A stretch of 55,993 nucleotides of DNA. It comes from Chloroflexi bacterium TSY. Its GTDB lineage: Bacteria; Chloroflexota; Anaerolineae; Caldilineales; Caldilineaceae. The DNA is taken from the NCBI GenBank assembly GCA_019217005.1, contig JAHBNG010000101.1:1-55993 (forward strand), written 5' to 3'. Below are positions 18,255 to 26,718 of the stretch, in pieces. How positions within the stretch are numbered: position 1 is the first letter of the stretch; each line of letters begins with the position of its first letter. The notes below the pieces were generated by a model that worked only from the letters and a program-made list of their open reading frames with translations, made no database searches and was not told the origin of the DNA. A program made the translations under genes and the position numbers.

Positions 18255-18518
18255 TCAAAAAAGATAGCTTTGATCATGTGGAGCTAGGCAGTCTACAAGG
18301 TCCCAAACCCAATCAATTTGACAAACGACATCGATTCTGATACTCTGGATTTGGGAACGGTCCAAAACGTATCCCCAGTATACGCAACCCAGTTTTTCCA
18401 TGCAAATTTGGTGTATTATGTGTTCTGCATCGTTACTATACTGAAATGAAGCGATCCCTGCGTGAAATGTACCGAGTGCTAAAGCCAGGAAAAGCAGCCA
18501 TATTGATTGTCGCTTCAT
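18255..18518 (-). pseudogene. Unidentified gene tail overlapping the HAD start
   Basis: In spacer 1 the minus strand reads ...KLGCVYWGYVLDRSQIQ and SIRIDVVCQIDWVWDLVDCL to a stop that overlaps the HAD ATG. It has the look of a protein end (alternating hydrophobics, acidic residues). In spacers 2-4 one G less near 20505, 22658 and 24810 puts it out of frame. Its 5' part overlaps the methyltransferase-like remnant on the other strand, so it may be noise. I do not recognise a family. Confidence 0.25.
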
Positions 18519-18675
18519 CTACAATCGGGGTATTGATACGAAAACGCATACATGTTTGTCGGAAATCGGTCGAGAACTAGGTTTTATTGTTCCTCGGTTT
18601 GGAGTTCGACACATAGAGCGAAACCGACGCATGTTGCCAGCGGGAATGAAGGTAAACAGTTCCTCACAAATTCAA
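18415..18675 (+). pseudogene. DNA methyltransferase-like gene, 3' remnant (spacer 1)
   Basis: Plus-strand frames read YYTEMKRSLREMYRVLKPGK then AAILIVASSTI, shift once near 18522-18532, and continue GIDTKTHTCLSEIGRELGF, RHIERNRRMLPAGMKVNSSS up to the IS-A end. 'EMYRVLKPGG..I.VG.STI.G' and 'RHI.R.RR.LPA' are typical of the C-terminal half of an N4/N6 DNA methylase family. The last codons lie on the far side of the array (26622-26671). A catalytic (D/N)PP(Y/W) motif is not visible, so the 5' part was lost before amplification. Homologous pieces recur in spacers 2-4. Confidence 0.65.
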
Positions 18676-18863
18676 CTTTACTTTCTGGTAAAGGCTTGAG
18701 TGACAAAGGGCAAACCGAAAGGGGCGGAAAAAAGAATCCACCCTGAAAAAACGGGATAAAATGTAAAAATAGTGCTCGGCTAGTTTAAGCAGCGGCATTG
18801 AGGCGGCGATGAGCGAGAACGCCTTTAGGGAAATGGTGTGAAACCGAGGCCTTTTTCCGAAAG

Positions 18864-19913
18864 TCAGGGTCGAGTTGGAAAAAGAGCACTCGAGAGAACG
18901 CGGCGCAGCCTGCCGGGAGTGGCTTGAGGCTCTCGATCCCAGTAGCCAGTCGGTATGGGAGGAAGAGAAGCGGCTAAATGGGAAAGAAGATTGCCAGCCA
19001 GCAGCCCCAGTTCAGGTAAGCGGAAGCAAGCCTCATCGGCATGAACAAATTGACGATGTAAGCCAATCATCTGCTTGGAAGCCAAGGGGGGATGTTCAAC
19101 AGGCCAGCGCTCCAGATAGAAAAGATAAATGGTTTCAGCTTGTAAAGCCATGACGGTCGCCAGAACCAAAGGTGTGTGATAAGCAGGATCCTGAAAGACG
19201 TAAATCGAATAGGTGCGGTTGGCTGTATCCACCTTGGTTGTCCTGGGGACGAGATTGTGCCATGCTTGATAGCGAATCAGGCGACCACTATAGACAAATT
19301 GACCAAACGAGTCTGGAGTTGTGGCCTCGAGTCGCTTTCCCCTATAGCATCGAGAGAGCGGACGCACAATATCACCATATTCGGGTGGTCTGCCTTTTTC
19401 CTTACGTTCGGGTAACTCATTGCGGCGCGCTGTGCAGTTAATCGCTTCCCGAAGGACAAATCGGTCGACGTCGCTTTCTAGCATTTCTCTGATTGTAAAC
19501 CCGGCATCGACCACCGCCACTTCGTCTGACTCCAGTGATTTCTTCGTCTCTTTCAGCAGCTTTTTCCGAAACTCACTTTCCTTTGTTCCAACCGTGCATC
19601 TCATGATTGCCTTGAGCAGTGGCACTCGCTTCCCGCCTATCTCCCCCGAGCTTATCATCACTCCAAAGATGAGCGCGGGCAATGCCCGACGAGCCGTTGA
19701 GTTATAGAGTCGGTTCACTTTCCCTTGCAGCTTCGGTCGCCAGAACCCTGTGATATCTATGCTTTTCACTCGGTACCCTTCTAACTTTTTTGCCTCCCAT
19801 TCCCCTTTCCACTTCTTCTTGCCACGACCCCAGCAGACTTGTGATATCCCATGATCCATATCGAAAGCTCCACCAGCTTCGCCGGAGCTCCTCATCTTCA
19901 AACCCGCTTTCAC
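18864..19913 (-). CDS. IS-A transposase orfB (catalytic part), copy 3, class B
   Basis: 349 codons if read from ATG 19913. The first about 55 codons overlap orfA in another frame, and family-like sequence starts at EWEAKKLEGYRVKSIDITGF. DDE residues: Asp in SIDITGFWRP, Asp in VVDAGFTIREML, Glu in [16 protein letters not shown], which fits Y-x2-R-x3-E-x6-K exactly, the signature of IS4-type transposases. C-terminus ends [15 protein letters not shown]. Class-B substitutions include ESDVDRFV and DSFGQFVYSGR. Needs a +1 (or -2) shift from orfA to make a full transposase. Confidence 0.85.
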   Translation of the reverse strand: MKAGLKMRSSGEAGGAFDMDHGISQVCWGRGKKKWKGEWEAKKLEGYRVKSIDITGFWRPKLQGKVNRLYNSTARRALPALIFGVMISSGEIGGKRVPLLKAIMRCTVGTKESEFRKKLLKETKKSLESDEVAVVDAGFTIREMLESDVDRFVLREAINCTARRNELPERKEKGRPPEYGDIVRPLSRCYRGKRLEATTPDSFGQFVYSGRLIRYQAWHNLVPRTTKVDTANRTYSIYVFQDPAYHTPLVLATVMALQAETIYLFYLERWPVEHPPLASKQMIGLHRQFVHADEACFRLPELGLLAGNLLSHLAASLPPIPTGYWDREPQATPGRLRRVLSSALFPTRP

Positions 19914-20064
19914 TCAATCCACTATGGATTGCTCCTCGACTTTTCAGAAACGACCCATTCATCATCGCCCACATCAGACGCATTACATTTACGTTTGTTC
20001 CCACCGGCGTTACTTGCAATACATTCATCAGTACTGCTATAGTTATTTCTGGCGCGGTTAGCAT
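19702..20064 (-). CDS. IS-A transposase orfA (N-terminal part), copy 3
   Basis: 120 aa, ATG preceded by AAGGAGGAA. Helical N-terminal domain (MLTAPEITIAVLMNVLQVTP onwards), conserved through GSWQEEVERG, after which it enters a non-homologous frame and stops. The same frame break occurs in copies 1, 3, 4 and 5. Deleting one base from the GGGG run or the A6 run in the overlap would join it to orfB. Confidence 0.75.
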   Translation of the reverse strand: MLTAPEITIAVLMNVLQVTPVGTNVNVMRLMWAMMNGSFLKSRGAIHSGLSESGFEDEELRRSWWSFRYGSWDITSLLGSWQEEVERGMGGKKVRRVPSEKHRYHRVLATEAARESEPTL

Positions 20065-20147
20065 TCCTTCCTCCTTTTTGGGTTCTCTACCTTTAGGATG
20101 AAACGCTAACCGCTTTTTGTCACATTTCTCACCTCATCTCTTTTCTT

Positions 20148-20429
20148 TTACCAGAAAGTAAAGTTAACGTTCATCGGTGTGTTTCGAAAGGCTCGTTCTA
20201 GAACATCTATCTCAATATTCCTACCTACGCAATCACAAAACTCGTTCCAGATATCTTTATGATTAATTTGACCAAGGAGTAATTCAAGATGATGTTGCCG
20301 GTAACATCTCAGGAATTGTTCAAAGGAAATTTCTGGCAGTACTTTCTGGATGTTTTTGCAGGTCGTGTGTGAACCCGATCTATCTGTGGTCAGTACACCG
20401 TCAAAATCAAAAAAGATAGCTTTGATCAT
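20148..20429 (-). pseudogene. HAD hydrolase 5' fragment, array copy 2
   Basis: Duplicate of the first 88 or so codons of the HAD gene (MIKAIFFDFDGVL...), running into the IS-A end, which adds FTFW and a stop. Carries motif I only; no activity expected. Unlike copy 1, it has no matching C-terminal half. Confidence 0.85.
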
Positions 20430-20567
20430 GTGGAGCTAGGCAGTCTACAAGGTCCCAAACCCAATCAATTTGACAAACGACATCGATTCTGATACTCTGG
20501 ATTTGGAACGGTCCAAAACGTATCCCCAGTATACGCAACCCAGTTTTTCCATGCAAATTTGGTGTAT

Positions 20568-20826
20568 TATGTGTTCTGCATCGTTACTATACTGAAATGA
20601 AGCGATCCCTGCGTGAAATGTACCGAGTGCTAAAGCCAGGAAAAGCAGCCATATTGATTGTCGCTTCATCTACAATCGGGGTATTGATACGAAAACGCAT
20701 ACATGTTTGTCGGAAATCGGTCGAGAACTAGGTTTTATTGTTCCTCGGTTTGGAGTTCGACACATAGAGCGAAACCGACGCATGTTGCCAGCGGGAATGA
20801 AGGTAAACAGTTCCTCACAAATTCAA
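20568..20826 (+). pseudogene. DNA methyltransferase-like remnant, array copy 2
   Basis: Same fragment as at 18415-18675, with the same internal frameshift, ending at IS-A copy 4. Identity of the shared frameshift shows decay preceded amplification. Confidence 0.6.
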
Positions 20827-21016
20827 CTTTACTTTCTGGTAAAGGCTTGAGTGACAAAGGGCAAACCGAAAGGGGCGGAAAAAAGAATCCACCCTGAAAA
20901 AACGGGATAAAATGTAAAAATAGTGCTCGGCTAGTTTAAGCAGCGGCATTGAGGCGGCGATGAGCGAGAACGCCTTTAGGGAAATGGTGTGAAACCGAGG
21001 CCTTTTTTTCCGAAAG

Positions 21017-22066
21017 TCAGGGTCGAGTTGGAAAAAGAGCACTCGAGAGAACGCGGCGCAGCCTGCCGGGAGTGGCTTGAGGCTCTCGATCCCAGTAGCC
21101 AGTCGGTATGGGAGGAAGAGAAGCGGCTAAATGGGAAAGAAGATTGCCAGCCAGCAGCCCCAGTTCAGGTAAGCGGAAACAAGCCTCATCGGCATGAACA
21201 AATTGACGATGTAAGCCAATCATCTGCTTGGAAGCCAAGGGGGGATGTTCAACAGGCCAGCGTTCCAGGTAGACAAGATAAATGGTTTCAGGCTGCAAAG
21301 TCATAACGGTCGCCAAAACCAAAGGTGTGTTGTAGGCCGGATCCTGAATGACGTAAATCGAGTAGGTACGGTTGGCTGTATCCACCTTGGTTGTTCTGGG
21401 GACGAGATTGTGCCATGCTTGATAGCAAATCAGGCGACCACTATAGAGAAAGCGACCAGACGAGTCCGGAGTTGTAGCCTCGAGTCGCTTTCCCTTATAG
21501 CTGCGAGAGAGCGGTCGCACAATATCACCATATTCAGGTGGTCTGCCTTTTTCTTTGCGTTTGGGGAACTCATTGCGGCGCACTGTGCAGTTAATCGCTT
21601 CCCGCAGGACAAATCGGTCTATGCCGCTTTCTAGCATTTCTCTGATTGTAAACCCGGCATCGACCACCGCCACTTCGTCTGACTCCAGTGATTTCTTCGT
21701 CTCTTTCAGCAGCTTTTTCCGAAACTCACTTTCCTTTGTTCCAACCGTGCATCTCATGATTGCCTTGAGCAGTGGCACTCGCTTCCCGCCTATCTCCCCC
21801 GAGCTTATCATCACTCCAAAGATGAGCGCGGGCAATGCCCGACGAGCCGTTGAGTTATAGAGTCGGTTCACTTTCCCTTGCAGCTTCGGTCGCCAGAACC
21901 CTGTGATATCTATGCTTTTCACTCGGTACCCTTCTAACTTTTTTGCCTCCCATTCCCCTTTCCACTTCTTCTTGCCACGACCCCAGCAGACTTGTGATAT
22001 CCCATGATCCATATCGAAAGCTCCACCAGCTTCGCCGGAGCTCCTCATCTTCAAACCCGCTTTCAC
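21017..22066 (-). CDS. IS-A transposase orfB (catalytic part), copy 4, class A
   Basis: Uninterrupted catalytic frame with SIDITGFWRP, VVDAGFTIREML and [15 protein letters not shown] in order, C-terminus [12 protein letters not shown]. Class-A residues include ESGIDRFV and DSSGRFLYSGR. The best-preserved class-A copy in the window. Confidence 0.85.
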   Translation of the reverse strand: MKAGLKMRSSGEAGGAFDMDHGISQVCWGRGKKKWKGEWEAKKLEGYRVKSIDITGFWRPKLQGKVNRLYNSTARRALPALIFGVMISSGEIGGKRVPLLKAIMRCTVGTKESEFRKKLLKETKKSLESDEVAVVDAGFTIREMLESGIDRFVLREAINCTVRRNEFPKRKEKGRPPEYGDIVRPLSRSYKGKRLEATTPDSSGRFLYSGRLICYQAWHNLVPRTTKVDTANRTYSIYVIQDPAYNTPLVLATVMTLQPETIYLVYLERWPVEHPPLASKQMIGLHRQFVHADEACFRLPELGLLAGNLLSHLAASLPPIPTGYWDREPQATPGRLRRVLSSALFPTRP

Positions 22067-22217
22067 TCAATCCACTATGGATTGCTCCTCGACTTTTCAG
22101 AAACGACCCATTCATCATCGCCCACATCAGACGCATTACATTTACGTTTGTTCCCACCGGCGTTACTTGCAATACATTCATCAGTACTGCTATAGTTATT
22201 TCTGGCGCGGTTAGCAT
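21855..22217 (-). CDS. IS-A transposase orfA, copy 4
   Basis: Same 120-aa N-terminal frame as in copy 3, with AAGGAGGAA before the ATG. Overlaps orfB by about 210 bases. Confidence 0.75.
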   Translation of the reverse strand: MLTAPEITIAVLMNVLQVTPVGTNVNVMRLMWAMMNGSFLKSRGAIHSGLSESGFEDEELRRSWWSFRYGSWDITSLLGSWQEEVERGMGGKKVRRVPSEKHRYHRVLATEAARESEPTL

Positions 22218-22300
22218 TCCTTCCTCCTTTTTGGGTTCTCTACCTTTAGGATGAACTGCTAACCGCTTTTTGTCACATTTCTCACCTCATCTCTTTTCTT

Positions 22301-22582
22301 TTACCAGAAAGTAAAGTTAACGTTCATCGGTGTGTTTCGAAAGGCTCGTTCTAGAACATCTATCTCAATATTCCTACCTACGCAATCACAAAACTCGTTC
22401 CAGATATCTTTATGATTAATTTGACCAAGGAGTAATTCAAGATGATGTTGCCGGTAACATCTCAGGAATTGTTCAAAGGAAATTTCTGGCAGTACTTTCT
22501 GGATGTTTTTGCAGGTCGTGTGTGAACCCGATCTATCTGTGGTCAGTACACCGTCAAAATCAAAAAAGATAGCTTTGATCAT
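22301..22582 (-). pseudogene. HAD hydrolase 5' fragment, array copy 3
   Basis: Third copy of the HAD N-terminal fragment, identical to that at 20148 as far as I can compare, truncated by the IS-A end. Confidence 0.85.
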
Positions 22583-22720
22583 GTGGAGCTAGGCAGTCTA
22601 CAAGGTCCCAAACCCAATCAATTTGACAAACGACATCGATTCTGATACTCTGGATTTGGAACGGTCCAAAACGTATCCCCAGTATACGCAACCCAGTTTT
22701 TCCATGCAAATTTGGTGTAT

Positions 22721-22979
22721 TATGTGTTCTGCATCGTTACTATACTGAAATGAAGCGATCCCTGCGTGAAATGTACCGAGTGCTAAAGCCAGGAAAAGCA
22801 GCCATATTGATTGTCGCTTCATCTACAATCGGGGTATTGATACGAAAACGCATACATGTTTGTCGGAAATCGGTCGAGAACTAGGTTTTATTGTTCCTCG
22901 GTTTGGAGTTCGACACATAGAGCGAAACCGACGCATGTTGCCAGCGGGAATGAAGGTAAACAGTTCCTCACAAATTCAA
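22721..22979 (+). pseudogene. DNA methyltransferase-like remnant, array copy 3
   Basis: Third copy of the methyltransferase-like fragment, ending at IS-A copy 5. Confidence 0.6.
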
Positions 22980-24468
22980 CTTTACTTTCTGGTAAAGGCT
23001 TGAGTGACAAAGGGCAAACCGAAAGGGGCGGAAAAAAGAATCCACCCTGAAAAAACGGGATAAAATGTAAAAATAGTGCTCGGCTAGTTTAAGCAGCGGC
23101 ATTGAGGCGGCGATGAGCGAGAACGCCTTTAGGGAAATGGTGTGAAACCGAGGCCTTTTTCCGAAAGTCAGGGTCGAGTTGGAAAAAGAGCACTCGAGAG
23201 AACGCGGCGCAGCCTGCCGGGAGTGGCTTGAGGCTCTCGATCCCAGTAGCCAGTCGGTATGGGAGGAAGAGAAGCGGCTAAATGGGAAAGAAGATTGCCA
23301 GCCAGCAGCCCCAGTTCAGGTAAGCGGAAACAAGCCTCATCGGCATGAACAAATTGACGATGTAAGCCAATCATCTGCTTGGAAGCCAAGGGGGGGATGT
23401 TCAACAGGCCAGCGCTCCAGATAGAAAAGATAAATGGTTTCAGCTTGTAAAGCCATGACGGTCGCCAGAACCAAAGGTGTGTGATAAGCAGGATCCTGAA
23501 AGACGTAAATCGAATAGGTGCGGTTGGCTGTATCCACCTTGGTTGTCCTGGGGACGAGATTGTGCCATGCTTGATAGCGAATCAGGCGACCACTATAGAC
23601 AAATTGACCAAACGAGTCTGGAGTTGTGGCCTCGAGTCGCTTTCCCCTATAGCATCGAGAGAGCGGACGCACAATATCACCATATTCGGGTGGTCTGCCT
23701 TTTTCCTTACGTTCGGGTAACTCATTGCGGCGCGCTGTGCAGTTAATCGCTTCCCGAAGGACAAATCGGTCGACGTCGCTTTCTAGCATTTCTCTGATTG
23801 TAAACCCGGCATCGACCACCGCCACTTCGTCTGACTCCAGTGATTTCTTCGTCTCTTTCAGCAGCTTTTTCCGAAACTCACTTTCCTTTGTTCCAACCGT
23901 GCATCTCATGATTGCCTTGAGCAGTGGCACTCGCTTCCCGCCTATCTCCCCCGAGCTTATCATCACTCCAAAGATGAGCGCGGGCAATGCCCGACGAGCC
24001 GTTGAGTTATAGAGTCGGTTCACTTTCCCTTGCAGCTTCGGTCGCCAGAACCCTGTGATATCTATGCTTTTCACTCGGTACCCTTCTAACTTTTTTGCCT
24101 CCCATTCCCCTTTCCACTTCTTCTTGCCACGACCCCAGCAGACTTGTGATATCCCATGATCCATATCGAAAGCTCCACCAGCTTCGCCGGAGCTCCTCAT
24201 CTTCAAACCCGCTTTCACTCAATCCACTATGGATTGCTCCTCGACTTTTCAGAAACGACCCATTCATCATCGCCCACATCAGACGCATTACATTTACGTT
24301 TGTTCCCACCGGCGTTACTTGCAATACATTCATCAGTACTGCTATAGTTATTTCTGGCGCGGTTAGCATTCCTTCCTCCTTTTTGGGTTCTCTACCTTTA
24401 GGATGAACTGCTAACCGCTTTTTGTCACATTTCTCACCTCATCTCTTTTCTTTTACCAGAAAGTAAAG
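22980..24468 (-). mobile_element. IS-A copy 5
   Basis: 1489 bp with both ends, between spacers 3 and 4. Class 'B' catalytic region, like copy 3, so classes alternate A-B-A-B-A along the array. Confidence 0.92.
23168..24369 (-). pseudogene. IS-A transposase, copy 5 (frameshift in a G run)
   Basis: orfA (24369-24007) is intact. The catalytic frame (24218-23337) has SIDITGFWRP and VVDAGF but goes out of frame at a seven-G run near 23390, right after [12 protein letters not shown]; the remaining C-terminus (23404-23168) is in the next frame. Copies 3 and 4 have six G there. Confidence 0.8.
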
Positions 24469-24734
24469 TTAACGTTCATCGGTGTGTTTCGAAAGGCTCG
24501 TTCTAGAACATCTATCTCAATATTCCTACCTACGCAATCACAAAACTCGTTCCAGATATCTTTATGATTAATTTGACCAAGGAGTAATTCAAGATGATGT
24601 TGCCGGTAACATCTCAGGAATTGTTCAAAGGAAATTTCTGGCAGTACTTTCTGGATGTTTTTGCAGGTCGTGTGTGAACCCGATCTATCTGTGGTCAGTA
24701 CACCGTCAAAATCAAAAAAGATAGCTTTGATCAT
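24453..24734 (-). pseudogene. HAD hydrolase 5' fragment, array copy 4
   Basis: Fourth copy of the HAD N-terminal fragment. Confidence 0.85.
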
Positions 24735-24872
24735 GTGGAGCTAGGCAGTCTACAAGGTCCCAAACCCAATCAATTTGACAAACGACATCGATTCTGATAC
24801 TCTGGATTTGGAACGGTCCAAAACGTATCCCCAGTATACGCAACCCAGTTTTTCCATGCAAATTTGGTGTAT

Positions 24873-25131
24873 TATGTGTTCTGCATCGTTACTATACTGA
24901 AATGAAGCGATCCCTGCGTGAAATGTACCGAGTGCTAAAGCCAGGAAAAGCAGCCATATTGATTGTCGCTTCATCTACAATCGGGGTATTGATACGAAAA
25001 CGCATACATGTTTGTCGGAAATCGGTCGAGAACTAGGTTTTATTGTTCCTCGGTTTGGAGTTCGACACATAGAGCGAAACCGACGCATGTTGCCAGCGGG
25101 AATGAAGGTAAACAGTTCCTCACAAATTCAA
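24873..25131 (+). pseudogene. DNA methyltransferase-like remnant, array copy 4
   Basis: Fourth copy; in this one the sequence beyond the next IS (26622-26671) would be the natural continuation, HRMREELFLGFYKPE. Confidence 0.6.
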
Positions 25132-26621
25132 CTTTACTTTCTGGTAAAGGCTTGAGTGACAAAGGGCAAACCGAAAGGGGCGGAAAAAAGAATCCACCCT
25201 GAAAAAACGGGATAAAATGTAAAAATAGTGCTCGGCTAGTTTAAGCAGCGGCATTGAGGCGGCGATGAGCGAGAACGCCTTTAGGTAAATGGTGTGAAAC
25301 CGAGGCCTTTTTCCGAAAGTCAGGGTCGAGTTGGAAAAAGAGCACTCGAGAGAACGCGGCGCAGCCTGCCGGGAGTGGCTTGAGGCTCTCGATCCCAGTA
25401 GCCAGTCGGTATGGGAGGAAGAGAAGCGGCTAAATGGGAAAGAAGATTGCCAGCCAGCAGCCCCAGTTCAGGTAAGCGGAAGCAAGCCTCATCGGCATGA
25501 ACAAATTGACGATGTAAGCCAATCATCTGCTTGGAAGCCAAGGGGGGATGTTCAACAGGCCAGCGTTCCAGGTAGACAAGATAAATGGTTTCAGGCTGCA
25601 AAGTCATAACGGTCGCCAAAACCAAAGGTGTGTTGTAGGCCGGATCCTGAATGACGTAAATCGAGTAGGTACGGTTGGCTGTATCCACCTTGGTTGTTCT
25701 GGGGACGAGATTGTGCCATGCTTGATAGCAAATCAGGCGACCACTATAGAGAAAGCGACCAGACGAGTCCGGAGTTGTAGCCTCGAGTCGCTTTCCCTTA
25801 TAGCTGCGAGAGAGCGGTCGCACAATATCACCATATTCAGGTGGTCTGCCTTTTTCTTTGCGTTTGGGGAACTCATTGCGGCGCACTGTGCAGTTAATCG
25901 CTTCCCGCAGGACAAATCGGTCTATGCCGCTTTCTAGCATTTCTCTGATTGTAAACCCGGCATCGACCACCGCCACTTCGTCTGACTCCAGTGATTTCTT
26001 CGTCTCTTTCAGCAGCTTTTTCCGAAACTCACTTTCCTTTGTGCCTACCTCGCATCTCATGATTGCCTTGAGCAGTGGCACTCGTTTCCCGCCTATCTCC
26101 CCCGAGCTTATCATCACTCCAAAGATGAGCGGGCAATGCCCGACGAGCCGTTGAGTTATAGAGTCGGTTCACTTTCCCTTGCAGCTTCGGTCGCCAGAAC
26201 CCTGTGATATCTATGCTTTTCACTCGGTATCCTTCTAACTTTTTTGCCTCCCATTCCCTTTCCACTCCACTTCTTCTTGCCACGATGAGAGCAGGCTTGC
26301 AATATCCCATGATCCATATCGAAAGCTCCACCAGCTTCGCCGGAGCTCCTCATCTTCAAACCCGCTTTCACTCAATCCACTATGGATTGCTCCTCGACTT
26401 TTCAGAAACGACCCATTCATCATCGCCCACATCAGACGCATTACATTTACGTTTGTTCCCACCGGCGTTACTTGCAATACATTCATCAGTACTGCTATAG
26501 TTATTTCTGGCGCGGTTAGCATTCCTTCCTCCTTTTTGGGTTCTCTACCTTTAGGATGAAACGCTAACCGCTTTTTGTCACATTTCTCACCTCATCTCTT
26601 TTCTTTTACCAGAAAGTAAAG
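25132..26621 (-). mobile_element. IS-A copy 6 (right end of array)
   Basis: 1490 bp with both ends. Class 'A', but with private changes (CEVGTKE for CTVGTKE, a 2-base deletion near 26130, and rearranged bases near 26266-26290). Flanks are ...ATTCAA on the left and AACACAGG on the right; only AA is shared, so the target duplication is incomplete. Confidence 0.9.
25320..26522 (-). pseudogene. IS-A transposase, copy 6 (multiple lesions)
   Basis: orfA (26522-26235) ends early; the segment with SIDITGFWRP (26331-26029) and the C-terminal segment with VVDAGF and [15 protein letters not shown] (26117-25320) are in different frames because of the 2-base deletion near 26130. Not functional. Confidence 0.8.
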
Positions 26622-26671
26622 AACACAGGATGCGCGAAGAATTGTTCCTCGGATTCTACAAACCTGAATGA
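26622..26671 (+). pseudogene. Tail of the DNA methyltransferase-like gene
   Basis: Reads (E/Q)HRMREELFLGFYKPE and TGA at 26669-26671, the expected end after ...NSSSQIQ of the array fragments. Joining 'CAAATTCAA' with 'CACAGGATG' gives a continuous SQIQHRMREE, showing that IS-A copy 6 interrupted this gene. Confidence 0.65.
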
Positions 26672-26718
26672 CATTTTATATTTGTCTATTTATGGAACCA
26701 AGCAATAAGGAGAAACCA

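Larger units (their letters stand above)
16162..18277 (-). pseudogene. HAD-superfamily hydrolase, interrupted by IS-A copy 2
   Basis: N-terminal part 18277-18012 begins MIKAIFFDFDGVLTTDRSG (motif I DFDGVL). The C-terminal part, 16513-16162, continues IICLCGSLKANYRLGIITDN (motif II) and ends with SVFIDNNRSNLAVPTALGFK (motif IV-type acidic loop). IS-A copy 2 lies between, flanked on both sides by TTAAC; removing it and one TTAAC gives a continuous 205-aa frame (618 bases, in phase), the usual length of a subfamily-I HAD phosphatase. Its stop abuts the LacI gene, so it was first in that operon. The 5' part has been amplified four times in the downstream array. Confidence 0.88.
18676..20163 (-). 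mobile_element. IS-A copy 3
   Basis: 1488 bp with both 17-bp ends, between spacers 1 and 2. Catalytic region of class 'B' (about 19025-19480 differs by many substitutions from copies 1, 2, 4 and 6). Both transposase frames are intact. Confidence 0.92.
20827..22316 (-). mobile_element. IS-A copy 4
   Basis: 1490 bp with both ends, between spacers 2 and 3. Class 'A' catalytic region joined to the orfA variant (TPVG, HSGLSESGF) shared with copies 3, 5 and 6, so it is a mosaic relative to copies 1 and 2. Confidence 0.92.
16519..26621 (-). repeat. Tandem array: five IS-A copies alternating with four copies of a 663-664 bp spacer
   Basis: IS-A occurs at 16519-18011, 18676-20163, 20827-22316, 22980-24468 and 25132-26621, all in one orientation. 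Spacers 18012-18675, 20164-20826, 22317-22979 and 24469-25131 are practically identical (spacer 1 has one extra G near 18353). The period is about 2152 bp. Only the outermost junctions carry unique DNA: HAD 3' part on the left, methyltransferase tail on the right. This is the structure expected from unequal recombination between two direct IS copies flanking a 660-bp segment. Confidence 0.93.

Noticed and set aside
18430..18530. MKRQSIWLLFLALALGTFHA-like hydrophobic start as a signal peptide of a small exported protein
   Set aside because: It is the complement of the methyltransferase-like fragment (REMYRVLKPGK...), whose family pattern is convincing, so the hydrophobic stretch is probably accidental.
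16519..26621. Regularly spaced repeats as a CRISPR array
   Set aside because: Units are 2.15 kb IS-plus-spacer blocks with identical spacers; no short repeats with unique spacers.
339..26621. IS-A copies 1 and 6 as ends of one large composite transposon
   Set aside because: Copy 1 lacks a matching target duplication with copy 6, and genes between belong to several unrelated units; simple separate insertions plus local amplification explain the data.
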